NCBI RefSeq assembly: GCF_023721835.1
Contig: NZ_JAMKFE010000006.1
Coordinates: forward strand, 186,001-250,000
Reading direction: 5' to 3'
DNA length: 64,000 nt
Source: Caldimonas mangrovi
GTDB lineage: Bacteria; Pseudomonadota; Gammaproteobacteria; Burkholderiales; Burkholderiaceae_C
In this document: positions 63,560-64,000 of the stretch, one piece after another
Numbering within the stretch: the stretch's first letter is position 1
Layout of the letters: each line of letters begins with the position of its first letter
The notes under the pieces: model-generated
What the model saw: the letters and a program-made list of their open reading frames with translations, nothing else
Database searches by the model: none
Told to the model about the DNA's origin: nothing
Translations under genes and position numbers: made by a program

Positions 63560-64000
63560 TGCAGGGTTTCAAGAAGAATGCGAGGCACGTCCTGAGGGAC
63601 GATGGCCGTCCCGAGCGCTTCCGTCGACATCCAGTTGGTGCGCGTCTCCACGGTGTGCAGCCTCACTGCGGAACCCAGTGCTTTTTGCAGCGCCTCTCGT
63701 TGCTGGGCATGCACTGCGCACGTCAGCTTCACTCCCCGTCGCGCTGCGGCGTGGAGCGGCAGTGCTTCGAGCCGCTGCAGCTCGCCGAATAGCGCCTCTC
63801 CGACCTCGAAACCGAGCACGACGCCAGGCAGGGAAGGCTCCTGTTCCCGCCCTCGCTGGCGCAGTTGATTCCATTCCAGCCCCAGTTCACGCGAGAGTTC
63901 GCTCCGGTGCGACGACAGCAGTGCGTCGAGATACTCTTGCCCGTTCAGCACCGGTTCCCAAAGAACGGCGTGGCTTGGTGCGATACGCGCGCGCCCGGCG
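63556..64000 (-). CDS. C-terminal part of exosortase-A-associated hydrolase 2 (start off window)
   Basis: An open frame enters from the right edge and ends at 63556; 147 codons are visible (no initiation codon needed inside). The segment SHAVLWEPVLNGQEYLDALL and the acidic helices after it resemble the C-terminal region of hydrolase 2 in exosortase-A loci, where hydrolases 1 and 2 are adjacent. The catalytic core lies outside the window, so the assignment rests on this region and on coupling to hydrolase 1. Confidence 0.55.
   Translation of the reverse strand, partial: AGRARIAPSHAVLWEPVLNGQEYLDALLSSHRSELSRELGLEWNQLRQRGREQEPSLPGVVLGFEVGEALFGELQRLEALPLHAAARRGVKLTCAVHAQQREALQKALGSAVRLHTVETRTNWMSTEALGTAIVPQDVPRILLETLQ

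Overview
The window is GC-rich and reads as chromosomal DNA of a betaproteobacterium, most likely order Burkholderiales. The evidence is the gene families and their order: zapB-zapA-6S RNA, an intracellular PHB depolymerase with a Cys nucleophile, isc genes in the order iscR-S-U-A-hscB-hscA-fdx followed by dnaQ and tRNA-Val, and an exopolysaccharide cluster of the type that accompanies exosortase A (XrtA). No rRNA, insertion sequence, phage gene or CRISPR array is visible. Family names are given from recall of motifs; no database search was run.

Layout. 1-9617: nitrate assimilation. nirB-nirD-nasA form a minus-strand operon with ATGA coupling between nirD and nasA and a consensus sigma-54 promoter. 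A PP2C phosphatase/Ser-Thr kinase fusion lies between this operon and an MFS nitrate transporter that has its own sigma-54-like promoter. A divergent ANTAR regulator with a PilJ-type sensor domain follows. 9877-12184: a PAS-GGDEF protein with a degenerate active site, a TauE/SafE permease and an EVE-domain protein. 12199-12952: 6S RNA, zapA and a zapB-like gene. 13005-16282: a cobalamin riboswitch and the lower cobalamin pathway cobU-cobT-cobS-cobC, all overlapping. 16254-24385: nth, an RnfB-like ferredoxin, phaZ, an aromatic/aspartate aminotransferase, uvrB, a ROK regulator and a low-molecular-weight phosphatase. 24393-30828: the isc operon with an IscR-type operator, dnaQ, tRNA-Val(CAC) and a strong terminator.

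31090-64000: a surface-polysaccharide locus that runs off the right edge. A plus-strand run carries a priming sugar transferase, export lipoprotein, chain-length protein, tyrosine autokinase, outer-membrane barrel, an AAA ATPase fused to a degenerate UDP-GlcNAc 2-epimerase, a flippase, two polysaccharide deacetylases, four glycosyltransferases, two asparagine-synthase-like amidotransferases and a Wzy/ligase-like membrane protein. After it come two tandem secreted lipoproteins made of InlB-like repeats plus a conserved WD/propeller-like domain. A minus-strand set follows: a phosphopantetheinyl transferase, a third stand-alone copy of that domain, and a YdcF-like protein. A membrane-anchored CocE/NonD hydrolase and two exosortase-A-type alpha/beta hydrolases close the window. 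No exosortase and no PEP-CTERM tail is present within these 64 kb.

The least explained part is 53.2-63.6 kb. A three-copy secreted family, whose third member is translationally coupled to an Sfp-type transferase, sits beside three hydrolases at the end of a polysaccharide locus. My working inference is an acyl/ester decoration or polymer-binding module for the exopolysaccharide; nothing in the sequence proves it.
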